A stretch of DNA of 36,190 nucleotides from Rhodococcus aetherivorans (GTDB taxonomy: Bacteria; Actinomycetota; Actinomycetes; Mycobacteriales; Mycobacteriaceae): positions 1 to 36,190 of the forward strand of contig NZ_JAALEG010000066.1 in NCBI RefSeq assembly GCF_011058165.1, in the 5' to 3' direction. A program made the position numbers and the translations under genes. This document shows, piece after piece, positions 25,672 through 33,740 of the stretch. Every line of letters begins with the position of its first letter. Positions within the stretch are counted from its first letter, which is position 1. The notes beneath the pieces were generated by a model. The model was not told the origin of the DNA. It worked only from the letters and a program-made list of their open reading frames with translations, and did no database searches.

Positions 25672-26433
25672 ATGGGCAAGCTGGACGGCAAGGTCGCGCT
25701 CATCACGGGCGCGGGACAGGGGATCGGACGGGGCATCGCCCTCGCGCTCGCCAAGGAGGGGGTGCACATCGCGGCCGCCGGCCGCACCGAATCCAAGGTG
25801 GTCGCGACGGCCGAGGCGATCGAGGAACTCGGCGGCAAGGCGCTGGCGTTGCGCTGCGACGTGAGCAGCGCCGACGACGTCGACGCGGCGGTGCAGCGCA
25901 CCGTGACGCATTTCGGCGGCGTGGACATCCTGGTCAACAACGCCAACGACTGCCGGCCCGGCCCGCTGCTGTCGTTCACCGACGCCGAGTACGAGCGGTC
26001 CTTCGCCACCGGCCCGCTCGCGACGCTGCGGCTGATGCGGGCCTGCTACCCGGTGATGAAGGAGCGCGGGGGCGGCTCGATCGTCAACCTCGTCACGTCG
26101 GCGGCGGTCCGCTGGGACGCGAGCAACTACGGCGTCTACGGGTCGATCAAGGAGGGCATGCGGTCGCTGACCCGCGCCGCGGCCTGCGAGTGGGGAGTCG
26201 ACGGGATCCGCGTCAACGCCATTGCACCACACGCGATGTCGCCGGGACTCGAGGCCTGGATGGCGCGCAACCCGGAGGAGGCGGAGGAGTTCCGCGCGGG
26301 AATCCCGTTGCGCCGCATCGGCGACCCCGAGACCGACATCGGGCGGGCGGTGGTCTTCCTAGTCGGCGAGGATGCGGGGTATCTCACCGGCGCGACGATC
26401 CCCCTCGACGGCGGCCAGTCGCGCTGGGGCTGA
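25672..26433 (+). CDS. Short-chain dehydrogenase, divergent from the KstR2-box SDR
   Basis: Product of 253 aa. TGAGQGIGRGIA lies near residues 12-23. The usual NNAG is NNANDC, and the catalytic Tyr/Lys are in VYGSIKEGM, a less common YGSIK form; LTGATIPLDGG follows near the C-terminus. Variant active-site surroundings (NNAN here, NNAW at 10072) suggest a subgroup acting on bulky or CoA-linked substrates, which is inference. The ATG has CAGGGA upstream. It is a single gene closed by the perfect hairpin at 26439-26484. If the KstR2-type box at 25587 works in both directions, this gene belongs to the same regulon as the SDR at 24723. Confidence 0.86.
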   Translation: MGKLDGKVALITGAGQGIGRGIALALAKEGVHIAAAGRTESKVVATAEAIEELGGKALALRCDVSSADDVDAAVQRTVTHFGGVDILVNNANDCRPGPLLSFTDAEYERSFATGPLATLRLMRACYPVMKERGGGSIVNLVTSAAVRWDASNYGVYGSIKEGMRSLTRAAACEWGVDGIRVNAIAPHAMSPGLEAWMARNPEEAEEFRAGIPLRRIGDPETDIGRAVVFLVGEDAGYLTGATIPLDGGQSRWG

Positions 26434-26438
26434 CGCCC

Positions 26439-26484
26439 CCGGTGCGTCCTTTGGGCTGCCCTGGCGGCCCAAAGGACGCACCGG
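26439..26484. terminator. Perfect 18-bp hairpin between convergent SDR genes
   Basis: The arms at 26439-26456 (CCGGTGCGTCCTTTGGGC) and 26467-26484 pair perfectly around a ten-base loop. The hairpin starts five bases after the plus-strand SDR stop and ends 12 bases before the minus-strand SDR stop. It marks the boundary between the steroid island and the rest of the window. Confidence 0.8.
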
Positions 26485-26496
26485 CGCCGCAGGCGC

Positions 26497-27333
26497 CTAT
26501 CCGGTGACCCGTCCGGCGTTGCCGGCGTCGACCGGCAGCACGGTGCCGCTGATGTGGGCGCTCGCCTCGGCGGCGAAGAACAGCACCACGCGGGTGATCT
26601 CCGCCGGTTCGAGCCACGGCACCGGCTGCGCGTGCAGGCTCTGGAAGATCGGGGCCACGTCGTCGGCGCCGGGATGCTCGAGATCCGGGCGCATCAGGCC
26701 GTAGAGGAAGTCGTTGTGGATCATCGGTGTCGAGATGTTCCCGGGGGCAATCGCATTCACCGTGACACCGTGCGGCGCCAGATCCAGCGCGGCGCTCTTG
26801 GTCAGGCCGATCACGCCCCACTTCGATGCGCTGTACGCCGCCATGTTGGTGTTGCCCGCGCGGCCGAGCATCGACGAGATCGTCACGATCCGCCCGTAGC
26901 CGCGCGCGACCATGCCGGGCGCCACCGCACCGACGGTGTTGAAGACACCGGTCAGATTCGAGCCGATCGCCTCCGCCCACTGCGCCTCGGTCATCGCCTG
27001 GATCGGGGCGGCCACCGACACGCCCGCGTTCGCCACCGCGATGTCGATCCGCCCGAACTCGGCGTGCGCCTGCGCCACGAGTTCGTCCATTGCCGGGCGG
27101 TCCGCGGTGTCCAGCTTCGCGGTCAGGCACCGGCGCCCGGTGGCGCGCACCGCCGCCGCGGTCTCCTCCAGATCCGCCTCCGTGGCCAGCGGGTACGGCA
27201 CCACCGGGCTGTCGGCGCACCGGTCGCACAGCACGATGTCGGCGCCGCGCTCGGCCAGCGCCACCGCGTGGCTGCGGCCCTGGCCCCGCGCCCCGCCCGT
27301 GATCAGCGCGACCCGGCCTTCGAACTCACTCAT
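26497..27333 (-). CDS. Mycofactocin-type short-chain dehydrogenase
   Basis: Product of 278 aa. The nucleotide site GGARGQGRSHA (about residues 13-23), the DRCADSPVVPYPLAT insert after the second strand, and YSASK are hallmarks of the mycofactocin-associated SDR family. Those enzymes keep NAD bound and pass electrons to the peptide-derived cofactor mycofactocin, often from alcohols such as carveol. The ATG at 27333 is chosen for AGGAG eight bases upstream; a GTG at 27342 sits almost on the ribosome site. No mftA-F genes are present here. A physiological link to the neighbouring steroid or polyamine genes is not evident, although such SDRs occur in sterol and terpene clusters. Confidence 0.87.
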   Translation of the reverse strand: MSEFEGRVALITGGARGQGRSHAVALAERGADIVLCDRCADSPVVPYPLATEADLEETAAAVRATGRRCLTAKLDTADRPAMDELVAQAHAEFGRIDIAVANAGVSVAAPIQAMTEAQWAEAIGSNLTGVFNTVGAVAPGMVARGYGRIVTISSMLGRAGNTNMAAYSASKWGVIGLTKSAALDLAPHGVTVNAIAPGNISTPMIHNDFLYGLMRPDLEHPGADDVAPIFQSLHAQPVPWLEPAEITRVVLFFAAEASAHISGTVLPVDAGNAGRVTG

Positions 27334-27405
27334 CGAATCCACTCCTGTCCTCCTCGGTCAGCAGGTCGATGCTCCAGCCCCGGCGGGCCCGCAGGGGTGC
27401 GGCGA

Positions 27406-27420
27406 TCCCGCTCAGCGGGA
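27406..27420. promoter_or_regulatory. 15-bp palindrome upstream of the mycofactocin-type SDR
   Basis: TCCCGCT-C-AGCGGGA is an inverted repeat with perfect seven-base arms. It lies 73-87 bp upstream of the SDR start and 21-35 bp after the stop of the membrane-protein gene. A hairpin here would have a short stem, so an operator is at least as likely as a terminator. Confidence 0.4.
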
Positions 27421-27440
27421 AAAGGGCAGGCCGCGGGCCG

Positions 27441-27809
27441 TCACACCACCGCTGCGGCGGGCACCAGCGCGGCGCCCAGGCCGGACGGCGCGTAGTTCGG
27501 CCGGTACGACGGCTGGGGCCGGTTCCCCGCGACGAGCAGCGCGACGACGACGAACGCGATCGCCAGCACGAGCGCGAGCGCGCCGACGATCGACCAGAAA
27601 TCCGGCCGCAACGACCGTCGGCGGGGTTCGTCGCCGTAGGTGAGCCGCTTGACGCGCCGGACCTCGGCGGCGGGCGGGGCGGAGTGGGCGGCCGCCGCGT
27701 GCCGGGACGCCGGCGGGCGGACCGGCTCCACCGCGGAATCGCCCGGCGTGAGCACCTGTGCGATGGGCTGTGTGATCGCCTGGGGGTCCACCGACTCGAG
27801 GTTGTGCAT
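27441..27809 (-). CDS. Small one-helix membrane protein of unknown function
   Basis: Product of 122 aa. A polar, Ala/Pro-rich N-terminal 70 residues with a basic patch (EVRRVKRLTYGDEPRRRSLR) precede one strong membrane helix, SIVGALALVLAIAFVVVALL, at about 73-92. A short Pro/Tyr-rich tail follows (RPQPSYRPNYAPSGLG). The basic residues before the helix suggest a cytoplasmic N-terminus. I do not recognise a family. The ATG is preceded at about eight bases by GGAGAG. It follows the glutamine synthetase-like gene by 79 bp on the same strand and could be its last cotranscribed gene, but nothing ties it to polyamine metabolism. Confidence 0.65.
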   Translation of the reverse strand: MHNLESVDPQAITQPIAQVLTPGDSAVEPVRPPASRHAAAAHSAPPAAEVRRVKRLTYGDEPRRRSLRPDFWSIVGALALVLAIAFVVVALLVAGNRPQPSYRPNYAPSGLGAALVPAAAVV

Positions 27810-27888
27810 GGCCGTCCGTTCTCTCCATTGCCGACGGCCGTGAATCGCCGATTCGGAGACGTCCGTTACCTCGATCGTCGCGACACGG

Positions 27889-29262
27889 TCAGTCGGTCCA
27901 CGCGAAGCGGAACCGTTCCGCGAGTTCGGCGGGCGGCCGCGAGCGGTACTCCCCGAACTCGTAGCGTTTCACGGCGAGCAGGGCCTCCATGATCGACGGT
28001 CCGAACAGGCGCTGCGCGAGGCCGGAGGACCCGAGCGCGGCGAGCACGCCGTCGGGGTCCGTCGGCAGGACGCGGACCCCGAGTTCGGCGCGTTCGGCAT
28101 CGGTCATCCGGCCCGGATCGACCGGGATCTCCGGCGGAACCGGGAGTGCGTCGGTGAGACCGGCGTGGGCCGCCCCGAGGATCGCCGCGCCGGCGAGGTA
28201 GGGGTTGGCCGACGGGTCCACGGGCTTGACCTCGAGGTGGGCGCCGTAGGGGCTCCCGGGCGTGAGCGCGCACAGCCGCAGCGCGGCCTCACGGTTCTCG
28301 AGCCCCCAGCAGCACCACGCGCCGGACCACATGCCCGGCTGCAGCCGCAGATGCGAGAGCACGGACCCGGTGAGGACCGCCCCGAACTCGGGCAGCGCGC
28401 GCACGATGCCGGCGACGACGCTGCCGCCCGCCGCAGTCACCCCGTGCGGGCCGTCGCCGCCGGACAGGAGCGGCCGCCCCTCGCGGGTGAAGGACACGTG
28501 GACGTGGGCCCCGTTGCCCGCCCCGCCGACGACGGGGACGGGGGAGAACGACGCCCGCAGACCGTGCCGCCGGGCGGTGCGGCTGATCAGGATGCGTGCG
28601 AGCACCAGGTTGTCGACCGACTCCACGGGGGCTGCCGGAGACAGGGAGAGTTCGAACTGCTGCGCGCCCGCCTCGGCGTGAATCTGGTCGATGCCCAGAC
28701 CCGCCTGCGCGGCCGCGTGCAACAGATCCGCGACGAACGGGTCCCGCCCGAGGACGGCACCGAGACCGTATGCGGACCATTCGCTGCGCCCGCCGTCGAA
28801 GAGCGTGAACTCGATCTCGTGCCCTGCCCGGGCCTGCACGCCGGCCGCGGCGAGCTCCTCGACGACGCGTTCGAGCGCTGCGCGCGTGCACAACGGTGAC
28901 CGCGTCCCGTCCTGCTCGTACAGGCCGGCCGGCGCCCACCGGACGCCGTCCCCGACGGGCCGGAGCCGGTCGCGGTCGATCCGCAGCCGAAGATCGCCCG
29001 TCACCGACAGTGACGGCGTGAACGCCAGGTGGTCGTCGACGCAGAAGACCGCCCAGCTCGGCGACGCGCCCGCGCCCGACTCGACGAACGACGTAAGCCT
29101 GTGTCCGGGAAACACCTTCGCCCGCGAGATGCCGGTCGAATCGACGACCGAGCCGACGATGCGCTCCTCGCGGGCGCGTTCGCCCGTCACGGGGTCGAAG
29201 CGTTCCTCCGTCACGGCGGCGAAGCGTTCCTCCGTCACGGGGTCGAAGCGTTCCTCCGTCAC
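27889..29262 (-). CDS. Glutamine synthetase-family ligase, possibly gamma-glutamylpolyamine synthetase
   Basis: Product of 457 aa from the chosen start. The catalytic part shows GHEIEFTLFD and QQFELSLSP (metal-binding Glu), GNGAHVHVSF (ATP/ammonia site) and EVKPVDPSANPYLAGAAIL, all glutamine synthetase motifs. It lacks the adenylylation-loop sequence of housekeeping GlnA. With agmatine deiminase and N-carbamoylputrescine amidase upstream, glutamylation of putrescine (as in PuuA, GlnA3 or GlnA4 types) is the best guess; ethanolamine or another amine is possible. The GTG at 29262 is chosen because GGGAGG lies five bases upstream. The frame stays open to a GTG at 29376, which would add 38 residues. 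The N-terminus consists of tandem VTEERFDP repeats ahead of the fold. Confidence 0.83.
   Translation of the reverse strand: MTEERFDPVTEERFAAVTEERFDPVTGERAREERIVGSVVDSTGISRAKVFPGHRLTSFVESGAGASPSWAVFCVDDHLAFTPSLSVTGDLRLRIDRDRLRPVGDGVRWAPAGLYEQDGTRSPLCTRAALERVVEELAAAGVQARAGHEIEFTLFDGGRSEWSAYGLGAVLGRDPFVADLLHAAAQAGLGIDQIHAEAGAQQFELSLSPAAPVESVDNLVLARILISRTARRHGLRASFSPVPVVGGAGNGAHVHVSFTREGRPLLSGGDGPHGVTAAGGSVVAGIVRALPEFGAVLTGSVLSHLRLQPGMWSGAWCCWGLENREAALRLCALTPGSPYGAHLEVKPVDPSANPYLAGAAILGAAHAGLTDALPVPPEIPVDPGRMTDAERAELGVRVLPTDPDGVLAALGSSGLAQRLFGPSIMEALLAVKRYEFGEYRSRPPAELAERFRFAWTD
29191..29262 (-). repeat. Three 24-bp tandem repeats at the start of the ligase gene
   Basis: Units at 29191-29214, 29215-29238 and 29239-29262; the outer two are identical and the middle one differs at two bases. 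Each encodes VTEERFDP or VTEERFAA, and a degenerate fourth copy (VTGERARE) follows in the protein. Every unit begins with GTG, so each is a potential start codon. A second small repeat, two 15-mers with one mismatch, lies upstream at 29302-29331. Confidence 0.88.
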
Positions 29263-29404
29263 AGGGACCTCCCGCCCGCGCCGTCGGCCACCGGCGGCAT
29301 CGCCGGGCACGAGGACGCCGGGCACAAGGACACAGTAGAGGCGAGGTCGGGTCACGGGGACCGTCTTCGCCGACACAGGGCCGTGCCGGCGAAGACGGGC
29401 GTCC

Positions 29405-30421
29405 TCACCGCGGCTGATGCTGGGTGATGCAGTGGATGCCGCCGCCGCGGCGGAAGAGCGGCCGGGCCTCCACTCCCACGACGCGACGGCCGGGATACGC
29501 GGCCGCCAGGATCTCCGCGGCCTCGTCGTCGGCGGGGTCGCCGAAGCGGCAGGCGATCACCCCACCATTGACGACGTAGTGGTTGATGTAGCTGTAATCC
29601 ACCCAGCCCTCGTCGTCGCGGACCGTCGCCGGGGCCGGCACCCGGACGATGCGCCACGGCTCGCCGCGCACGTCCGCCGTGTGCTGCAGCCGCTCGACGA
29701 TCAGCGCGGTGACGTCGAAATCCGGGTGGTCCCGGTTGCGCTGGTCGTGGACGAGGACCACACCCGGGGACGCGATCGCGGCGACGATGTCGACGTGACC
29801 GCGGGTGCCGTAGCGCTCCTGGTCCCGCGTCAGCCCGCGCGGGAGCCAGATCGCGCAGGTCGCGCCGATGGTGCGCCGCAGTTCCGCTTCGACCGCGGCC
29901 TTGTCGAGGTGCGGGTTGCGCCCGGGGTCGAGCTGGACGGTCTCGGTGAGCAGGACGGTGCCGAGACCGTCCACCTGCATGCCACCGCCCTCGTTGACGA
30001 GTGTCGACGCGACCCGTTCCACGCCGGCCCGCTCGAGGACGAACGACGCGATCCGGGCGTCGTGGTCCCACCGGGCCCAGTCCTGCGCGCCCCAGCCGTT
30101 GAACACCCAGTCGACCCCGCCGCACCGGCCGTCGTCGTCGAGGACGAAGGTCGGCCCGATGTCGCGCATCCAGGCGTCGTTCAGCGGGGCCTCGACGAGT
30201 TCCACGTCGCGGGACAGGTACCGGCGGGCCGCGTCGACCTGGCCGGGATCGGCCACCACGGTGACCGGTTCGAACTCTGCGACGGCGTGCGCGACCGCGG
30301 CCCACGTGGCGCGGGCCTCGTGGTGCTCCTCCGCGTTGTCGCCCAGCGAATATCCCTCGGTGGGGAAGGCCATCCACGTGCGCGCGTGCGGTTCGCTCTC
30401 CGCGGGCATGCGCCAGGTCAT
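29405..30421 (-). CDS. aguA: Agmatine deiminase (agmatine iminohydrolase)
   Basis: Product of 338 aa, the size of the peptidylarginine-deiminase-type family. It has PLNDAWMRDIGPTFV near the N-terminal third, NEGGGMQVDG, GTRGHVDI with the catalytic His, and Cys331 in GGGIHCITQ. The enzyme hydrolyses agmatine to N-carbamoylputrescine and ammonia in the cytoplasm. Its ATG overlaps the stop of the amidase gene by four bases (30418-30421), the pairing seen in AguA/AguB operons. A 142-bp gap separates it from the glutamine synthetase-like gene downstream. Expression is probably controlled by the divergent TetR regulator at 31492. Confidence 0.93.
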   Translation of the reverse strand: MTWRMPAESEPHARTWMAFPTEGYSLGDNAEEHHEARATWAAVAHAVAEFEPVTVVADPGQVDAARRYLSRDVELVEAPLNDAWMRDIGPTFVLDDDGRCGGVDWVFNGWGAQDWARWDHDARIASFVLERAGVERVASTLVNEGGGMQVDGLGTVLLTETVQLDPGRNPHLDKAAVEAELRRTIGATCAIWLPRGLTRDQERYGTRGHVDIVAAIASPGVVLVHDQRNRDHPDFDVTALIVERLQHTADVRGEPWRIVRVPAPATVRDDEGWVDYSYINHYVVNGGVIACRFGDPADDEAAEILAAAYPGRRVVGVEARPLFRRGGGIHCITQHQPR

Positions 30422-31383
30422 CGCGTGGCTCCGAAGGGTGCGTGCGCGTCCACCGGTGCGGTCAGCGAGCCGTAGGTGTCCGGGCGGCGGGTGCTCAGGA
30501 ACGGGAACAGCGACAACCAGTCCCGGCGCTGCGCGAGGTCGAGATCGGCCACCAGCACGGCGGATTCGTCGCGCGGAGCTTGCACCAGGATGCGCCCGTA
30601 GGGATCGGAGATGAACGAGGAGCCGTAGAAGGTGATGGCTCCCTCGCAGCCGTGCCGGTTCGGCACGATCATGAACGTGCCGTTGGCGATGCCGTTTCCG
30701 ACGATCACCTGCTGCCACAGCGGGCGGGTGTCGAACTCGGGGTGGTCGGGCTCGGAGCCGATCGCCGTCGGGTAGACCAGGATCTCGGCCCCGGCGAGCG
30801 AGTACGCCCGCGCCACCTCCGGGAACCACTCGTCCCAGCAGGTCGGCATGCCGATGCGGGCGCCGTCGAGGCCGTCGGGGGTGTGGACGGGATACGGGTC
30901 ACCGGCCGGACCGCCCCGGAAGTAGGTGTCCTCGTAGTATCCGGCGGTCACGGGGATGTGCAGTTTCCGGGTCCGGGCCACCGGTTCGCCGGCGGGGGAG
31001 ACGAGGACGGCGGTGTTGTAGCCGAGGCCGTCGGGTGCGTCGGCGCGTTCGTAGAGGGACGCGTGTACGAACACACCGTGGGCGGACGCGGCGGCCGCGG
31101 CGAAGGCGACGGTCGGGCCGGTCCGCAGGTCCTCGGCGGTCCGGGCGGCGTCGGCGCCGCCGGGCGTGTCGGCCGGGTAGCGGCTCAACGTGAGTTCGGG
31201 CAGGAACACGACGCGCGCGCCGAGTCCGGCGGCGCGGGCGATGCCCTCGGTGAGTTCGGCGTGCAACGCCCGCTCGTCGTCGTGCCAGCGGTGCTGAACC
31301 AGTCCGACGCGCAGCGGCGGCCGATCGGGGGCGTCGACCCGGCACAGCGAGTCGGGCGGCGTGGTGGCGGTGATAGTGAGCAT
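30418..31383 (-). CDS. aguB: Carbon-nitrogen hydrolase, N-carbamoylputrescine amidase
   Basis: Product of 321 aa of the nitrilase superfamily. The Glu-Lys-Cys triad is E63 (FLPELTLSRYP), K140 (TRKLHIP) and C182 (MPTCWDEWFPE). The W-D-E-W-F-P-E pattern after the Cys is typical of N-carbamoylputrescine amidases. It would hydrolyse N-carbamoylputrescine to putrescine, CO2 and ammonia, directly after agmatine deiminase, whose gene overlaps its end. The ATG at 31383 gives about 20 residues ahead of the first strand (LRVGLVQ). It is first in its operon, immediately downstream of the 17-bp palindrome at 31415. Confidence 0.92.
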   Translation of the reverse strand: MLTITATTPPDSLCRVDAPDRPPLRVGLVQHRWHDDERALHAELTEGIARAAGLGARVVFLPELTLSRYPADTPGGADAARTAEDLRTGPTVAFAAAAASAHGVFVHASLYERADAPDGLGYNTAVLVSPAGEPVARTRKLHIPVTAGYYEDTYFRGGPAGDPYPVHTPDGLDGARIGMPTCWDEWFPEVARAYSLAGAEILVYPTAIGSEPDHPEFDTRPLWQQVIVGNGIANGTFMIVPNRHGCEGAITFYGSSFISDPYGRILVQAPRDESAVLVADLDLAQRRDWLSLFPFLSTRRPDTYGSLTAPVDAHAPFGATR

Positions 31384-31414
31384 GGGAAGTCCTCGGCTCG
31401 ATCCGGGGGGATAA

Positions 31415-31431
31415 AACGAATTTGATTCGTT
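31415..31431. promoter_or_regulatory. 17-bp operator-like palindrome in the aguB-tetR gap
   Basis: AACGAAT-TTG-ATTCGTT has perfect seven-base arms. It lies in the 108-bp divergent gap, 32 bp from the amidase start and 61 bp from the TetR start. It is AT-rich against a GC-rich background. It is the expected type of target for the adjacent TetR protein and could control both directions. Confidence 0.7.
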
Positions 31432-31491
31432 AAGTATGGTGGACGAGCGCGTCCCGGGCAAGAGCCCACGACGATTTCGAGGAGTATTCGT

Positions 31492-32103
31492 ATGCCACGA
31501 CCGCCGAAGCGGCTGCTGTCGCCCGAGATCATCACGGACGCAGCGATTCACATGGTGGATACGGCGGGCGACTTCACCATGCCGGGATTGGCCGAGCGGC
31601 TGAAGGTGCGGCCGTCGTCGCTGTACAACCACGTGTCGGGACGCGCCGAGATCGTCGAGGCCATGCGGGCGCGCATCATGTCCACCATCGTCGTGGGCGA
31701 ACCGGCCGGCGACTGGTCCGAGACGGTCGCCGGCCTCGCCCGCGAGTACCGTCGCGCCTACGCCGCGCATCCGCGGCTGATCCCGTTGTTCACCGCGCAG
31801 ACCGTGCAGTCGCCGGTCGCGTTCGGGCTCTACAACGCTCTCGCGCAGGCCTTCACGGATGCCGGATTCACGCCCGCGCACGTGCTGCATGCCATCACCA
31901 CCGTGGACAGCTTCGTCCTCGGCTCGGCGCTCGACCTCGCCGCGCCCGAGGTGGTGTGGGCGAACGTCCCCGAAACCGGCGACGCGATGCGCGCCGCGCT
32001 GCAGACCGCCTGCCCGAATCCGCAACGGGCCGACGCCGCCTTCGAATTCGGCCTGCGCGCACTGGTGGCCGGCCTGGTCGCCCAGACGCCGGCCGGGGCC
32101 TGA
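31492..32103 (+). CDS. TetR-family regulator of the agmatine/polyamine genes
   Basis: Product of 203 aa. The helix-turn-helix lies at about residues 10-55, with GLAERLKVRPSSLYNHVSGR as the recognition region, and a helical C-terminal ligand domain follows (AYAAHPRLIPLFTAQTVQ). It is divergent from the aguB-aguA operon and convergent with the permease gene, and probably binds the palindrome at 31415-31431. Agmatine, putrescine or a related amine is a reasonable effector, but this is inferred from neighbours. The ATG has GAGGAG eight bases upstream. The gene ends inside a strong stem-loop. Confidence 0.86.
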   Translation: MPRPPKRLLSPEIITDAAIHMVDTAGDFTMPGLAERLKVRPSSLYNHVSGRAEIVEAMRARIMSTIVVGEPAGDWSETVAGLAREYRRAYAAHPRLIPLFTAQTVQSPVAFGLYNALAQAFTDAGFTPAHVLHAITTVDSFVLGSALDLAAPEVVWANVPETGDAMRAALQTACPNPQRADAAFEFGLRALVAGLVAQTPAGA

Positions 32104-32120
32104 ACGGCCCGGCCGGCGTC
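32085..32120 (+). terminator. Stem-loop overlapping the TetR stop codon
   Basis: GACGCCGGCCGGGGCC (32085-32100) pairs with GGCCCGGCCGGCGTC (32106-32120) apart from one bulged G, around a five-base loop. The TGA stop (32101-32103) sits in the loop. It lies between the convergent TetR gene and permease gene (stop at 32147). Confidence 0.65.
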
Positions 32121-32146
32121 GGCGCGGTGGTCGGTGCGGTCCGGGT

Positions 32147-33733
32147 TCAACCGCGGTCGGTGGTGAACACGTCCGTCTCCCCGGTGAGCGCGGCGGTGCT
32201 GCGCGTGAGGGTCTCCCCGCGGAAGAACTGCGGATTGCGCACCCGCATCACCAGCATCAGGACCGCGCCGAGCAGCAGGATGCCGAAGCCGAGGAAGAAC
32301 ACCAGCCCGACGCCGCCGATCTCGGCGCCGCTGCCGTTGTCGGGATTCATGCTCTCGCCCACCGAGATCGCGAAGACAGCGGCGAGCATTATCCCGCCCG
32401 ACAGGGGGAAGACGAACCGGAACACGGCGTTGCGGGCACTGGTGAACAGACGTCCGCGGAAGTACCACACGCACGCGAACGCGGTGATCCCGTAGTACCA
32501 GCAGATCATGATGCCCAGCGCGGCGATGGTGTCCAGGAGGGTGCGTTCGGACAGGAACGTCACGCCGGCGTAGAACACCGCGGTGACGACCCCCGCGACG
32601 ACCGTCGCGTACGAGGGCACAAGAAAGCGGGGATGCACCGCGGCCAGCCGGCGCGGGAACGCGCCGTAGGCACCCATCGCGAGCATCGTCCGCGCCGCCG
32701 GCAGGAAGGTGGTCTGCAGGCTCGCCACCGACGAGACGAAGATGGCGAGGAAGAGCAGCAGACCACCCCACTGGCCCAGGACGGGATCGGCGAGGGCGCC
32801 GAAGATGTTCTCGGAGTTGTCGGGATTGCCCAGCCCGAGACCCGTCGTACCGACACCGGCATACATCATCGCCGCGACCGACACCAGCAGGTAGGTCAGC
32901 AGGATCGTCGCCACGCACAACAGGCCGGCCCGGCCCGGGGTCTTCTTGGGGTCCCGGGACTCCTCCCCGAGGGTGAGGCACGTGTCCCACCCCCAGAACG
33001 CGAAGATCGAACCGGTCACGCCGATCACGAAGGCGCCGATCGCAAGCCCGTGGAAGGGGTCGAACCAGGCGGCGTCGAGCGACAGCCCGGCGGGCGCGTC
33101 GCCCGCGCCGACGTGCACGAGTGCCGCGACCGCGAACGCGAGCAGGAGCACCATCTGGAAGCCGACGAGCGCGTACTGGACGCGTTCGCTCGTGGTGATG
33201 CCGCGGCTCGCGATCCATGTCGCGATCGCGATGAACACCAGGGTGGTGCCCACGTTGACGAACTTGTTCCCGGGAAGATCTGCGATCGCGGAGTCTCCGG
33301 TGATGCGGGCGAGGAACAGGTAGAAGAACTGGACGGCGATCGCGGCCAGGTTGGACAGCACGATGATCGTCGCGATCACCATGCCCCAGCCGCACATCCA
33401 CCCGACGTACGGGCCGAAGGCCTTCGTCGACCACGTGAACGACGCCCCGCAGTCCGGTGATTCGGAATTGAGTTCGCGATAGGCGTACGCCGTGAGGAAC
33501 ATCGGGATGAACCCGGCGATGAAGATCGCCGGCATCTTCAGCCCGACGGCCGCGACGATCAGGCCGATGCTCGCCGTCAGCGTGTAGCCCGGCGCGACGG
33601 ACGAGATGCCCAGGACGGCGCCGGCGAACGTGCCGATCCTGCCGGCGGCCAGGCCCTTCGGCACGACGCCGTCGCCGGGGGTGATCACCGGGTCGGCCTC
33701 TCGAACCCGGGTGGGAGGAAGCGAATTCGTCAT
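32147..33733 (-). CDS. APC-superfamily amino acid/polyamine permease
   Basis: Product of 528 aa with about 12 hydrophobic segments, an integral inner-membrane transporter. The first helix region GAVLGISSVAPGYTLTASIG is the conserved APC substrate-binding break, and GSIFAFWGWDTCLTLGEESRDPKKTPGRA is the usual loop between helices (quoted in part: WDTCLTLGEESRDPKK). The long extracellular acidic loop near helices 11-12 contains MNPDNGSGAEIGG. Within this module it would import agmatine, putrescine or a related amine, though an amino acid is also possible. The ATG at 33733 is used; a GTG at 33748 would add five residues and overlap the upstream gene. Neither start has a strong ribosome site, so translation may be coupled to the upstream stress-protein gene that ends at 33741. 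Confidence 0.88.
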   Translation of the reverse strand: MTNSLPPTRVREADPVITPGDGVVPKGLAAGRIGTFAGAVLGISSVAPGYTLTASIGLIVAAVGLKMPAIFIAGFIPMFLTAYAYRELNSESPDCGASFTWSTKAFGPYVGWMCGWGMVIATIIVLSNLAAIAVQFFYLFLARITGDSAIADLPGNKFVNVGTTLVFIAIATWIASRGITTSERVQYALVGFQMVLLLAFAVAALVHVGAGDAPAGLSLDAAWFDPFHGLAIGAFVIGVTGSIFAFWGWDTCLTLGEESRDPKKTPGRAGLLCVATILLTYLLVSVAAMMYAGVGTTGLGLGNPDNSENIFGALADPVLGQWGGLLLFLAIFVSSVASLQTTFLPAARTMLAMGAYGAFPRRLAAVHPRFLVPSYATVVAGVVTAVFYAGVTFLSERTLLDTIAALGIMICWYYGITAFACVWYFRGRLFTSARNAVFRFVFPLSGGIMLAAVFAISVGESMNPDNGSGAEIGGVGLVFFLGFGILLLGAVLMLVMRVRNPQFFRGETLTRSTAALTGETDVFTTDRG

Positions 33734-33740
33734 GGCGGGC

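Noticed and set aside
27842-27854. GAATC-GCC-GATTC short inverted repeat upstream of the small membrane protein
   Set aside because: The arms are only five bases, and the spacing gives no strong promoter or terminator context.
29191-29262. 24-bp repeats considered as an iteron or CRISPR array
   Set aside because: There are no spacers, and the unit is a multiple of three and encodes a repeated octapeptide in frame with the ligase.
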